A stretch of DNA of 64,000 nucleotides from Prauserella halophila (lineage in GTDB: Bacteria > Actinomycetota > Actinomycetes > Mycobacteriales > Pseudonocardiaceae). Below the pieces are notes generated by a model. It did not search any database, was not told where the DNA came from, and saw only the letters and a program-made list of their open reading frames with translations. Position numbers and translations under genes: made by a program. Numbering within the stretch: the first letter of the stretch is position 1; each line of letters begins with the position of its first letter. Positions 1-11,221 of this stretch are shown here, piece by piece. The DNA lies in NCBI RefSeq assembly GCF_024171895.1, contig NZ_JAMTCQ010000008.1:620001-684000 (forward strand). Reading direction: 5' to 3'.

Positions 1-1
1 C

Positions 2-703
2 GGGCGGTGGCTGGCGATCGTCGGGCCGAACGGTGCGGGCAAGTCCACCGTGCTCAAGGCCGTTGCCGGACTCGTCCCGCGCCGGGGCACGGTCCTGCTC
101 GACGGCACGGACACCGGACGGCTGCCGCGCAAGGACCTGGCCCGCCGCATCGGCTACGCCCCGCAGAACCCGGCGTTGCCGGAACGGCTCACCGTCACCG
201 ATTACGTCCTGCTCGGCAGAGCACCGCATCTCGGTACGCTGGCGCGGGAATCCGCGTCCGACGTGTCCGTTGTGGAGGATGCACTCACCCGGCTCGATCT
301 GCACGAGCTGGCCGGGCGGCGACTGGGAACCCTGTCCGGCGGCGAAGCGCAGCGGGCGGTACTGGCCCGGGTACTGGTCCAGCGCACGCCGCTGCTGCTG
401 CTCGACGAACCGACGACGGGGCTGGACATCGGCCACGCCCAGACGCTGCTCGAACGCCTCGACCAGCTCCGCAGGGAGGACGAGACGACGGTCGTGACGA
501 CCCTGCACGACCTGACGATCGCCGCGCAGTACGCGGACGAACTCGTGCTGATCGACCGTGGCGGTGTCGTCGCCGCGGGCACGCCGTCGCAGGTCCTCAC
601 CACCGAGCGGCTGCGTGAGCACTACGCCGCCGACGTCGAGGTCCTCACCACGGCCGGGGGAAATCCGGTCGTCGTCCCGGTACGCCCCGCGGGCACGCGC
701 TGA
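2..703 (+). CDS. ABC transporter ATP-binding subunit, siderophore/cobalamin type (5' end outside window)
   Basis: Cytoplasmic ATPase that would power a binding-protein-dependent importer for ferric siderophores, heme or cobalamin. The reading frame is already open at base 2. Seen: Walker A GPNGAGKST (bases 23-49), signature LSGGEAQRA, Walker B LLLLDEPTTG and the switch histidine in TTLHDL. The C-terminal tail (HYAADVEVL, then PVVVPVRPAG) is typical of the FecE/FepC/BtuD branch. Only about 20-25 N-terminal residues should be missing. The permease and binding-protein genes would lie upstream, outside the window, so the substrate cannot be fixed. It ends convergent to the his genes, with a palindrome between. 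Confidence 0.9.
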   Translation, partial: GRWLAIVGPNGAGKSTVLKAVAGLVPRRGTVLLDGTDTGRLPRKDLARRIGYAPQNPALPERLTVTDYVLLGRAPHLGTLARESASDVSVVEDALTRLDLHELAGRRLGTLSGGEAQRAVLARVLVQRTPLLLLDEPTTGLDIGHAQTLLERLDQLRREDETTVVTTLHDLTIAAQYADELVLIDRGGVVAAGTPSQVLTTERLREHYAADVEVLTTAGGNPVVVPVRPAGTR

Positions 704-727
704 CTCACGGCCGCGGTCCGCAGGAAC

Positions 728-751
728 GCCGCCGGCCCGCGGGCCGGCGGC
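728..751. terminator. Perfect 24-bp palindrome between convergent genes
   Basis: GCCGCCGGCCCG followed directly by its reverse complement. It lies between the stop of the ABC ATPase (703) and the stop of the small membrane gene (761). No T-run follows, which is common for actinobacterial terminators. It could serve both directions. Confidence 0.6.
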
Positions 752-760
752 CTGCGCCGA

Positions 761-919
761 TCAGGCGAGCCAGGCGACGGCACCGCCGATCGCCACCAGC
801 GCGGCGAGGCCGAAGACGGCGGCCAGGACGCGGGACCCGTTGCGCCAGGTGCTGTACACACCGCCGACGAGGAATCCCGCCACGCCGAGCAACAGCACGC
901 CGACCCACTGCTGATCCAC
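761..919 (-). CDS. Small two-helix membrane protein (52 aa) behind hisB
   Basis: I do not recognise a family. GTG start immediately after the hisB stop codon (TGA then GTG), so translation is probably coupled to hisB. The product starts VDQQWVGVLLLGVAGFLVGG and has two hydrophobic segments, about residues 5-21 and 31-50, joined by a short polar turn (YSTWRNGSR). Codon use looks normal, with GC-rich third positions. It is the last gene of the his transcription unit here; hisH, hisA and hisF do not follow. A role in histidine synthesis is not implied by the sequence. Confidence 0.6.
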   Translation of the reverse strand: MDQQWVGVLLLGVAGFLVGGVYSTWRNGSRVLAAVFGLAALVAIGGAVAWLA

Positions 920-3989
<3,070 letters not shown>

Positions 3990-3996
3990 GCCTTCC

Positions 3997-4002
3997 AGGG
4001 TA
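3997..4002 (-). promoter_or_regulatory. -10 element TACCCT, 7 nt before hisD ATG
   Basis: TANNNT hexamer with seven bases to the start codon, consistent with a leaderless or very short leader mRNA. GGAAGG inside the gap could also act as a ribosome site. Confidence 0.45.
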
Positions 4003-4199
4003 CGAGGTGAGGCCCACCACCAGCGCACGGGCTGCCGGGTCACCGCAGCCTCGCCCGGCCGGATCGCGCCCCGCCTCACCGCCACGCGGAGGCCTGCGTG
4101 CGGCGGAGCCGTTCCACCGCCACCCGTACGCTGAGCCACACGCGCCCCGGCGTGGACGGCATGGACGACGTGGACACCGAACGCGAAGGAGACCGGCTG

Positions 4200-5003
4200 A
4201 TGGACGCGGCGCTGCGGATCGCCCTGTGCCAGGTCACGTCGACGGCGGACCCGGCGGCGAACCTCGCACTCGTGCGCGGGTGGACGGCCGACGCCGCGGC
4301 GCGCGGCGCCCGTGTCGTGGTGTTTCCCGAGGCCACGATGGCGCATTTCGGCGTCAAACTCGCACCGCTGGCGGAGCCGCTCGACGGGCCGTGGGCCTCG
4401 GAGGTGGCCGCGATCGCGCGGGAACACGGCGTGCTCGTCGTGGCGGGCATGTTCACCCCGGACGGCGACCGGGTGCGCAACACCCTGCTCGTCACCGGCC
4501 CCGGCGAGCACCGCGGCTACGACAAGATCCACCTGTACGACGCCTTCGGATTCCACGAATCGACGACGGTCGCGGGCGGTGAGGAGCTGGTCACCGTGGA
4601 CGTCGACGACGTCCGGCTGGGCATCGCGACCTGCTATGACGTGCGCTTCCCCGGACTGTTCCAGCAGCTGGCCGAGGCGGGCACGCACGCGATCGCCCTC
4701 GCCGCGTCGTGGGGTGCGGGCGAGGGCAAACGCGAGCAGTGGGACCTGCTCACCCGCGCCCGCGCGCTCGACTCGGGCAACTGGATCCTCGCGTGCGGCC
4801 AGGCCGACCCGGCCGCGGCGGGCGTCGAGGTGAACCCGAAGGCGCCGACGGGCGTCGGGTACTCGGCGGTCGCCGACCCGTTCGGTGCGGTGCGCGCGCA
4901 GGCCGGTGCCGCCCCGGAACTCGTGCTCGCCGACCTCGACCCTGCGGTCGCCGAGGCGTCCCGCAGGGCCACCGGCGCGCTCGCCAACCGCAAGCTCCGC
5001 TGA
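4200..5003 (+). CDS. Nitrilase-superfamily C-N hydrolase (omega-amidase/Nit-like)
   Basis: Cytoplasmic amidase of the carbon-nitrogen hydrolase superfamily, probably hydrolysing a small amide such as deaminated glutathione or an omega-amide; the substrate is inferred only. 267 aa. The Glu-Lys-Cys triad is visible: E in [12 protein letters not shown] in [12 protein letters not shown] in [10 protein letters not shown]. The start at 4200 is chosen because GAAGGAGA lies just upstream and homology begins at [10 protein letters not shown]. Divergent from hisD and convergent with nadC, so probably monocistronic. Confidence 0.9.
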   Translation: MDAALRIALCQVTSTADPAANLALVRGWTADAAARGARVVVFPEATMAHFGVKLAPLAEPLDGPWASEVAAIAREHGVLVVAGMFTPDGDRVRNTLLVTGPGEHRGYDKIHLYDAFGFHESTTVAGGEELVTVDVDDVRLGIATCYDVRFPGLFQQLAEAGTHAIALAASWGAGEGKREQWDLLTRARALDSGNWILACGQADPAAAGVEVNPKAPTGVGYSAVADPFGAVRAQAGAAPELVLADLDPAVAEASRRATGALANRKLR

Positions 5004-5026
5004 GGCCCCGCGTCCCGTCGCAGTGC

Positions 5027-5051
5027 CGCCCCGGCCCGGCGGGCCGGGGCG
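5027..5051. terminator. GC hairpin between convergent amidase and nadC
   Basis: CGCCCCGGCCC, loop GGC, then the exact complement. It is 23 bases after the amidase stop and 10 before the nadC stop, so it can act both ways. No T-run. Confidence 0.6.
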
Positions 5052-5061
5052 CGTCAGCGGG

Positions 5062-6030
5062 TCAGCGGGTCAGGTCCATCCCCACGTCGAGCGCCGGTGA
5101 GGAGTGGGTGAGCGCGCCGACGGCGAGATAGTCCACACCGGACTCGGCGTAGACGCGGGCATTCTCCAGCCGCAGCCCGCCCGAGGACTCCAGGCGGGTC
5201 TTCGGGCTGCGCTCGTCGCGCAGCGCCACGGCTTCCCGGCACCACTCCGGCGTGAAGTTGTCGAGCAGCACCTCGTCCGCGCCCGCGTCCAGCGCTTCGG
5301 CGAGCTGCTCCAGGTCGTCCACCTCGACCTCGCACGGCAGGCCCGCGGCGCGCTCCCGCGCCAGGCGCAACGCGGCCGTCACCGACCCCGCCGCGACGAC
5401 GTGGTTGTCCTTGATCAGCACCGCATCGCCGAGCCCCATCCGGTGGTTGACCCCGCCGCCGCACCGCACGGCGTACTTCGCCAGCAACCGCAGTCCCGGC
5501 AGTGTCTTCCGGGAGTCACGGATCGCACAGCCCGTTCCGTCCACAGCGGACACCCACGCCGCGGTCGCCGTCGCGATACCCGACAGGTGGCACAGCAGGT
5601 TCAGCGCCGTCCGCTCCGCGGTGAGCAGGTCCCGCACCGTGCCGCGCACGACCAGTGCAGGCACACCCGGCTCCGCGCGTGCCCCGTCGGCCGCGCGCGC
5701 GGCCACGTCGTAGCGGTCGCCGAGCACCTCGTCGAACACCGCCAGGGCCGCGGGCACACCCGCCACGACCCCGGGAGTCCGCGGAGTCAACGCCGCCGTC
5801 GCGGTGACGTCGGCACCGACGGTCGCCGCCGTCGTCGCGTCCGGTCCGTACCGCAGGTCCTCGGCCAGCGCCGTCGTGACGACCCGCCGCAGATCCTCGA
5901 CGTCCGGACCGTCCACGCGGTTCTCGTCCACTCCGCCCTCGCTCATGCCGCTCTCGTCCACGCCGCCCTCGCTCATGCCGTTCCTGCTGCTGCCACCGGT
6001 CTCGTGCCCGTTCCCATCGTTGCCGGTCAC
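5062..6030 (-). CDS. nadC: Nicotinate-nucleotide pyrophosphorylase (carboxylating) NadC
   Basis: Quinolinate phosphoribosyltransferase: quinolinate + PRPP to nicotinate mononucleotide + CO2. 322 aa against about 285 for the family; the excess is an N-terminal polar tail with two copies of a ten-residue repeat around MSEGGVDE. Conserved enzyme motifs follow: [45 protein letters not shown] and ESSGGL. GTG start overlaps the nadB stop (GTGA), giving coupling. Third gene of nadA-nadB-nadC. A later internal start would remove the repeat tail, so the true N-terminus is the uncertain part. Confidence 0.96.
   Translation of the reverse strand: MTGNDGNGHETGGSSRNGMSEGGVDESGMSEGGVDENRVDGPDVEDLRRVVTTALAEDLRYGPDATTAATVGADVTATAALTPRTPGVVAGVPAALAVFDEVLGDRYDVAARAADGARAEPGVPALVVRGTVRDLLTAERTALNLLCHLSGIATATAAWVSAVDGTGCAIRDSRKTLPGLRLLAKYAVRCGGGVNHRMGLGDAVLIKDNHVVAAGSVTAALRLARERAAGLPCEVEVDDLEQLAEALDAGADEVLLDNFTPEWCREAVALRDERSPKTRLESSGGLRLENARVYAESGVDYLAVGALTHSSPALDVGMDLTR
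5921..5980 (-). repeat. Two 30-bp tandem copies in the 5' coding end of nadC
   Basis: 5921-5950 and 5951-5980 differ at two of thirty positions. Each encodes ten residues containing SEGGVDE. In frame, so the tail is lengthened without damage. Confidence 0.85.
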
Positions 6031-7778
6031 GCGGCCTCCACGGCCGCCGCCTCGGCCAGCACGGGCTGGCCCGACGGGCTCAGCCGGATCGTCTGACTGC
6101 GCAGCCAGGACACGTCGTCACGCTCCGGGAAATCCGTGCGGACGTGGCATCCGCGGGATTCCGTACGCGCCGACGCGGCGGAGAGGAGTGCCCGCGCGAC
6201 CAAGGTCAACGCGGCGTCCTCGACCCGCTCGCGCGCGCCTCCCGCACCGTCCGGTCCGGAGCCGGACACCGAACGGGATGCCGCCAGGTCGAGCACCGAT
6301 CCGGCGACGGAGAGGCCGTCGGCATCGCGGCCGATCGCGGCGTACCGGCTCATCACGCGCTGCACGTCGTCCCGCGGAGCGCACTCCAGCGGCGCGGGAT
6401 CCGGCCACGCAGCGGTCCCGATGTCCGTCCGCGCCTGCGTACTGCGGGCGTGGACCGGCCGGCAGGACGCCAGATCCTCCGCCACGGCATCGGCCGCACG
6501 CCTGCCGACGACGAGTCCTTCGAGGAGGCTGTTCGACGCGAGGCGGTTCGCACCGTGCAGACCGGTCCGCGCCACCTCACCCACGGCGTACAGTCCCGGC
6601 ACCGGCGTACGCCCGTCGGTGCCGGCCACGACCCCGCCGCACGCGAAATGTGCCGCGGGCGCGACCGGGATCGGTTCCCGGACGGGGTCGATGCCTGCGG
6701 TCTCACACGCGGCCCGCACCGTCGGGAAGCGTGCGGCGAACCCGTCGATCCCGGTCGCGTCGAGGAACACGTGGTCGTCGACCCCGCCCGGCGCCCCGGC
6801 GAGGTGGCGGATCACGGCGGCCGACACGACGTCCCGCGGGGCCAGGTCCGCCAGCGGATGCACGCCCGGCATCACGCGCGTGCCGGTCGCGTCGACCAGC
6901 ACCGCACCCTCGCCGCGCACGGCCTCGGTCACCAGCGGCCGCCTGCCGCGCGCGCCGGGCGCGTACAGCACGGTCGGGTGGAACTGCACGAACTCGAGAT
7001 CGGCCACGGGCGCACCCGCACGCAACGCGAGCGCGACCCCGTCGCCGGTCGCCTGTTCGGGATTCGACGTGGCGCCGTACAGCTGACCGAGCCCGCCCGT
7101 GGCGAGCACCAGTGCCGGGGCGTGGACCACGCCGGGGCAGCCGCGGTCGTCGAGCACCGTCACCCCGGCGATCCGGCCTGCGGCGGTGCGCACGGCATCG
7201 ACGGCCACATGGCGTTCCAGCACCGGGACGTCGTCGCCGGTCGCGGTCGCTACGAGGGCACGCTGCACCTCGGCGCCGGTCGCATCACCGCCGGCATGGA
7301 TCACCCGCAGCGCGCTGTGCCCGCCTTCCCGCGTGCGCGCCAGCCCGCGGGCACCGTCGCTGCCGCGGGCGGCCTCGTCGAAGACGGCACCGAAGCGACG
7401 CAGCGTGGCGACCGCCCCCGCTCCCCCGGCGACGACCTCGGCCACGGCGTCCGGCTCGCACAGCCCGGCACCCGCCGTCTCCGTGTCCGCAGCGTGCGCG
7501 GCCACACTGTCGCCGCGGCCCGCGTCCGCGACGTCCGCATCGGGTGCAGCGTCCACGACGGCGGCGATACCGCCCTGCGCCCACCGCGTGTTGCCGTCCC
7601 CGATCGACCCCTTGGTCACCACGAGCACGTGCAGGCCGCGTTCGCGGAGCCGCACCGCCGCACTCAGTCCGGCGGCACCGCTGCCGAGCACGACCACGTC
7701 CGCGGCGGCCTCCCACCGCGGACTCGCCCAGCCAGTTTTCGCCTCATAATCATTAACCGCCGGCGAATCGACGCTCAT
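6027..7778 (-). CDS. nadB: L-aspartate oxidase NadB
   Basis: FAD enzyme that oxidises L-aspartate to iminoaspartate, the substrate NadA condenses with dihydroxyacetone phosphate. 583 aa. Seen: FAD-binding [15 protein letters not shown] near residue 30, [40 protein letters not shown] and the C-terminal [18 protein letters not shown]. The ATG at 7778 overlaps the nadA stop (ATGA). The first codons (NDYEAKTGW) coincide with an AT-rich stretch that matches the upstream NrtR operator half, unlike the surrounding GC-rich code. Confidence 0.96.
   Translation of the reverse strand: MSVDSPAVNDYEAKTGWASPRWEAAADVVVLGSGAAGLSAAVRLRERGLHVLVVTKGSIGDGNTRWAQGGIAAVVDAAPDADVADAGRGDSVAAHAADTETAGAGLCEPDAVAEVVAGGAGAVATLRRFGAVFDEAARGSDGARGLARTREGGHSALRVIHAGGDATGAEVQRALVATATGDDVPVLERHVAVDAVRTAAGRIAGVTVLDDRGCPGVVHAPALVLATGGLGQLYGATSNPEQATGDGVALALRAGAPVADLEFVQFHPTVLYAPGARGRRPLVTEAVRGEGAVLVDATGTRVMPGVHPLADLAPRDVVSAAVIRHLAGAPGGVDDHVFLDATGIDGFAARFPTVRAACETAGIDPVREPIPVAPAAHFACGGVVAGTDGRTPVPGLYAVGEVARTGLHGANRLASNSLLEGLVVGRRAADAVAEDLASCRPVHARSTQARTDIGTAAWPDPAPLECAPRDDVQRVMSRYAAIGRDADGLSVAGSVLDLAASRSVSGSGPDGAGGARERVEDAALTLVARALLSAASARTESRGCHVRTDFPERDDVSWLRSQTIRLSPSGQPVLAEAAAVEAA
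7735..7757. promoter_or_regulatory. Second NrtR-like site inside the start of nadB
   Basis: GTTTTCG, nine bases, then CATTAAC. The left arm, the following CC and the final AAT of the spacer are identical to the operator before nadA; the right arm matches four of seven. The extended match CCAGTTTTCGCCT is shared by both sites. It sits on nadB codons about 8-15. It may bind NrtR to form a loop or a roadblock; this is inference. Confidence 0.45.
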
Positions 7779-8812
7779 TCGCCGCCGCCCGACGTGCCGA
7801 TCTCGATCATGCGCTGCACCGACGCACGGCCCCGCTCGGCGATCTCCGGAGCGACGTGCACCTCGTCGGCACACTCCCGCAGCGATCGCAGCAGCGCCGC
7901 CGGGGTGATCATCTTCATGTAGCGGCAGGACGCCCGGTCGTTGACGGCACGGAAATCGGTCTCCGGTGCGGCCTTGCGGAGCTGGTGCAGCATGCCGACC
8001 TCGGTGGCCACCAGCACCGATTCGGCATTCGTCTCCCGCGCCGCCGTGAGCATGCCGCCGGTCGAGAGGATCTTCACCCGGCCCTCGGCCACCGCACCCT
8101 CGCCCGCGAGATACAGCGCCGAGGTGGCACACCCGCACTCGGGGTGGATGAACAGGTCGGCATCGGGGTCCGCCGCCGCCCGCTCGGCCAGCTCGGGACC
8201 GTTGATGCCGGCGTGCACGTGGCACTCCCCCGCCCACACGTGCAGGTTCTCGCGGCCGGTCACTCGCTTGACGTGCGCGCCGAGGAACTGGTCCGGGCAG
8301 AACAGCACCTCCCTCTCGGCCGGGATCGACGCCACGACGTCGACCGCGTTGGACGAGGTGCAGCAGATGTCGGTCTCGGCCTTCACCTCGGCGGTGGTGT
8401 TGACGTACGAGACGACGACCGCGCCCGGGTGCTCCGCCTTCCACTCGCGCAGCTGCTCACCGGTGATCGAGTCCGCGAGTGAGCAGCCCGCACGCGCGTC
8501 CGGGATCAGCACGGTCTTGTCCGGCGACAGGATCTTCGCGGTCTCGGCCATGAAGTGCACGCCGCAGAACACGATCGTCGACGCGTCGCTCTCGGCCGCG
8601 ATCCTGCTGAGGGCCAGCGAGTCGCCCGTGTGGTCGGCGATCTCCTGAATCTCGGGCAGCTGGTAGTTGTGCGCGAGCAGGACGGCGTCCCGCTGCTGCG
8701 CCAGCGAGCGGATCTCCTCCGCCCACGCCGCGTCGGCGGTCACGCCGCCGTAGGGCGTCAGGTCCGCGCCGGTGTCAGGGTCGCCGTTGATCGCCGTGTC
8801 GAGCGTCGGCAT
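7775..8812 (-). CDS. nadA: Quinolinate synthase NadA
   Basis: [4Fe-4S] enzyme condensing iminoaspartate and dihydroxyacetone phosphate to quinolinate. 345 aa. The three cluster cysteines are visible in [24 protein letters not shown] and [22 protein letters not shown] and [12 protein letters not shown] are family signatures. ATG with GGAGG eight bases upstream fixes the start. First gene of nadABC; divergent from nrtR across a 53-base gap holding a perfect palindrome, so repression by NrtR is likely. Confidence 0.97.
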   Translation of the reverse strand: MPTLDTAINGDPDTGADLTPYGGVTADAAWAEEIRSLAQQRDAVLLAHNYQLPEIQEIADHTGDSLALSRIAAESDASTIVFCGVHFMAETAKILSPDKTVLIPDARAGCSLADSITGEQLREWKAEHPGAVVVSYVNTTAEVKAETDICCTSSNAVDVVASIPAEREVLFCPDQFLGAHVKRVTGRENLHVWAGECHVHAGINGPELAERAAADPDADLFIHPECGCATSALYLAGEGAVAEGRVKILSTGGMLTAARETNAESVLVATEVGMLHQLRKAAPETDFRAVNDRASCRYMKMITPAALLRSLRECADEVHVAPEIAERGRASVQRMIEIGTSGGGE

Positions 8813-8841
8813 GTCGAGCCTCCGGTTCGTGCATTCGACCA

Positions 8842-8864
8842 GTTTTCGCCTTACAATCGAAAAC
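8842..8864. promoter_or_regulatory. NrtR operator: perfect GTTTTCG-N9-CGAAAAC palindrome
   Basis: Arms at 8842-8848 and 8858-8864. The spacer CCTTACAAT contains a consensus-like -10 (TACAAT, 8852-8857) reading toward nrtR, whose GTG is at 8866, so binding would shut off nrtR directly and could block nadA on the other strand. NrtR control of NAD genes is known in actinobacteria; the assignment of this exact site is inference from position and symmetry. Confidence 0.8.
8852..8857 (+). promoter_or_regulatory. -10 element TACAAT of nrtR, inside the operator
   Basis: Eight bases separate it from the nrtR GTG, leaving no room for a ribosome site, so the nrtR mRNA is probably leaderless. Confidence 0.55.
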
Positions 8865-8865
8865 C

Positions 8866-9600
8866 GTGCACTCCCATATTAACAGCCGCGACCCGTTGGC
8901 ACACGAGGTTCTGGCCGCCGTCCTCCGCGTCCGGCGCCCGCGGGCGAGCGATCGGCCGCCGTCGTTGCAGGTCATGCTGTGGCGTCGGGCGCTCGATCCA
9001 CACCTCGGACGTTGGTCACTCCCCGGAGGCCGGCTGCGCGCGGACGAGAACGTCGAGGTCTCCATCCGCCGTCAGCTCGCGGAGAAGGTCGACATCCGCC
9101 AGCTCCGGCACGTCGAACAGCTCGCCGTGTTCAGCGAGCCACGGCGCGTCCCGGGGCCGCGGGTCGTGGCCACGGCGTTCCTCGGCCTCGTGCCGTCCGA
9201 CGTCGACCCCGAGGTTCCCGAGGACACCGCATGGCATCCCGTCGACGATCTGCCGCGCACGGCGTTCGACCACCGGGAGATCGTGACCGGCGCCCGCGAC
9301 CGGCTCCGCGCCAAGCTCAGCTACACCAACCTCGGCTTCGCCCTCGTGCCACGGCGATTCCCGGTCTCGGTACTGGCCGAGCACTACTCGGCCGCGCTCG
9401 GCTACCGGGTGGCGGCGACCAACCTGCACCGCGTGCTCTCCCGCCGCGGACTCCTCACCGACACCGGCGACACCGCACCGTCCGGACGCTCCGGGGGCAG
9501 GCCCGCCTCGCTGTACTCGTTCGTCCACGACGACCTGCAGGTCACCGACCCGTTCGCCGCGTTCAAACCGCCCACGGCCGGCCGGAGCCGCACTTCGTGA
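8866..9600 (+). CDS. nrtR: NrtR, Nudix-related transcriptional regulator of NAD synthesis
   Basis: 244 aa repressor: N-terminal Nudix-like ligand domain (about residues 12-150; [20 protein letters not shown] is the degenerate Nudix region) followed by a winged-helix DNA-binding domain (about 165-225; [17 protein letters not shown]). Family members bind ADP-ribose and derepress NAD genes. The Nudix box lacks the canonical REXXEE, as expected for a sensor without hydrolase activity. The GTG start at 8866 abuts the operator and suits the N-terminus of the fold. Target: the divergent nadABC operon, and itself. Confidence 0.9.
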   Translation: MHSHINSRDPLAHEVLAAVLRVRRPRASDRPPSLQVMLWRRALDPHLGRWSLPGGRLRADENVEVSIRRQLAEKVDIRQLRHVEQLAVFSEPRRVPGPRVVATAFLGLVPSDVDPEVPEDTAWHPVDDLPRTAFDHREIVTGARDRLRAKLSYTNLGFALVPRRFPVSVLAEHYSAALGYRVAATNLHRVLSRRGLLTDTGDTAPSGRSGGRPASLYSFVHDDLQVTDPFAAFKPPTAGRSRTS

Positions 9601-9629
9601 ACAGGCGGCACCCGGCGCGACGTCGTACC

Positions 9630-10409
9630 GTGAACGCCGTGGCCGACACGAGACCGGATGCTCCGCGAGCGACGCTGCCGTTGTTTCCGCTGCAGACCGT
9701 GCTCCTGCCGGGCACACCACTGCCGTTGCACATCTTCGAGCCGCGCTACCGCCAGCTGACCGCGGATCTGCTCACCGGCACCGTCCCGGACCGCCTGTTC
9801 GGTGTCGTGGCGCTGCGCTCCCCGCTCCTGCGGGAGGTCGACGAGCTCGACCATGTCCACACCATCGGTTGCACGGCGCGGCTGGACGAGGCGACACCCC
9901 TGCCCGACGGCCGCTACGACCTCACCACGACGGGTGTCCGGCGGTTCGTGCTGCACGAGATCGACACCCGCGCGGCACCGTATCTCGTCGGCACCGTGAG
10001 CCACCTGGACGATCTGCCGTTGGCGGGTGAATCCGACGACGTCGACGGAGCGCTGGAGGCGGCGTCCCGGCTGGGCGATCTGGCGCGGGCCGCGCACCGG
10101 CGCTACTGCGACGTGGTGTGGCCCGACGAGGGCAGGCGCGCAGCGTCACCCGATACCGAGTCGCCCGATACCGCGTCGCCCGATACCGACCCGGCCGCGC
10201 TGTCGTACCGGCTCGCCGCGGACTGCCGGCTCCCGCTGTCCGACCGGCAGGCACTGCTCGAACAGCGAGCTCCGCTGCGCCGGTTGCGGGAGGTGTGCCG
10301 GCTGCTCAACCGGGAGGCCGGGTTCCGCTCGCTGCTGCGCGCAATTCCGGCCTCGCTGCCCGACATGAACGACGGTACCGGCACGGGGACGATGGCGAGT
10401 CCGAACTGA
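9630..10409 (+). CDS. LON N-terminal substrate-binding domain protein
   Basis: 259 aa stand-alone LON (ASF1/PF02190-type) domain protein with no AAA or protease domain. Homology starts at LPLFPLQTVLLPG and LHIFEPRYRQL, the diagnostic start of the LON domain. Molecular role unknown in bacteria; the domain recognises peptides or unfolded proteins in Lon. Two GTG starts (9630, 9639) are possible and neither has a good ribosome site. A disordered insert of three SPDTx repeats lies near residue 175. It is 29 bases after nrtR and could be co-transcribed. Confidence 0.85.
   Translation: MNAVADTRPDAPRATLPLFPLQTVLLPGTPLPLHIFEPRYRQLTADLLTGTVPDRLFGVVALRSPLLREVDELDHVHTIGCTARLDEATPLPDGRYDLTTTGVRRFVLHEIDTRAAPYLVGTVSHLDDLPLAGESDDVDGALEAASRLGDLARAAHRRYCDVVWPDEGRRAASPDTESPDTASPDTDPAALSYRLAADCRLPLSDRQALLEQRAPLRRLREVCRLLNREAGFRSLLRAIPASLPDMNDGTGTGTMASPN
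10146..10190 (+). repeat. Three 15-bp in-frame tandem units in the LON-domain gene
   Basis: Units of the form TCRCCCGATACCGNN at 10146, 10161 and 10176, encoding SPDTE, SPDTA, SPDTD. Confidence 0.85.
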
Positions 10410-10434
10410 CCCGCGGCGCCGGCACCGGCCTGCC

Positions 10435-11016
10435 TCAGCCGAGCCTGCGGCCGAGATCGTCGCGGCTGTTCCAGATCGCCAACATGCCGTAGACGAGCGC
10501 GGTCGTCAGCGGCTGGGCGAGCACGGCCCACCCGGTCTCGAGCACCGGCGCGGCCTCGACCACCGTTCCCACCTCGGGCGGGTCGGTGATGGCGTACCGG
10601 CTGCCCGCGAACGACAGGCCCATCTGCGTGGCCAGCCACGCAGACACCAGCGACCCGAGCACCGCAGCCACGAGGATCACCGGACCGCGCCGTTCCCGCA
10701 GGAGCCACACCACGACCCCGACCGCGATTCCCGCGGCCAGGCCGAGGAGCAGGAACACGGCGAGCGCGTCGAACCGGTGCCAGCTCTCCAACTGCAACGG
10801 CAGTTCGCCCGTCTCGCCGCCCATCACGCGCATCCGCTGCGGCGGTGCCAGCAACGACCACAGCCAGCCGACGGGAATGCCCAGCAGTGCCACGAAGGAC
10901 ACGACACTGATCGCGGGCAGCAGGTCCGCCTTCACGACGACCTTCGGCCGCTCCACGTCGACGCCCGTCAGCGCCAGCGCCGACCACGCGGGCTGCTCGG
11001 TCCGCTGCTCCGACAA
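10435..11016 (-). CDS. DUF2567 membrane protein
   Basis: 193 aa protein with four predicted membrane helices (about residues 32-52, 75-98, 106-125, 155-175), of the actinobacterial DUF2567 family; function unknown. TTG start at 11016 is chosen because GAGGAGG lies seven bases upstream and the frame before it is a tandem repeat. It lies convergent to the LON-domain gene (25-base gap) and downstream of the SulP-carbonic anhydrase gene on the same strand. Confidence 0.8.
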   Translation of the reverse strand: MSEQRTEQPAWSALALTGVDVERPKVVVKADLLPAISVVSFVALLGIPVGWLWSLLAPPQRMRVMGGETGELPLQLESWHRFDALAVFLLLGLAAGIAVGVVVWLLRERRGPVILVAAVLGSLVSAWLATQMGLSFAGSRYAITDPPEVGTVVEAAPVLETGWAVLAQPLTTALVYGMLAIWNSRDDLGRRLG

Positions 11017-11032
11017 CGGGCGTCCTCCTCGG

Positions 11033-11136
11033 CTGCTCTGTGCCGTCCGGCTGCTCTGTGCCCGACTGCTCTGTAGTGTCCGACTGCGCCGTGCCGTCCG
11101 ACTGCGCCATGCCGTCCGACTGTCCGTGTCGTCCGA
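11033..11136. repeat. Six imperfect units of about 18 bp before DUF2567
   Basis: Units beginning CTGCTCTGT or CTGCGCCNT and ending TCCGA, at 11033, 11051 (15 bp), 11066, 11084, 11102 and 11120. They lie between the SulP-CA stop (11222) and the DUF2567 ribosome site. Not all units are full length, so this is not coding. Confidence 0.8.
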
Positions 11137-11221
11137 CCGTGCGCCGCCTGTCGGCGCGGGCGGGCCAGACCGCCGCGGCCGACTCCACCGGTCGACATTA
11201 GCCCGCCCGCGCCGGCGGCCG

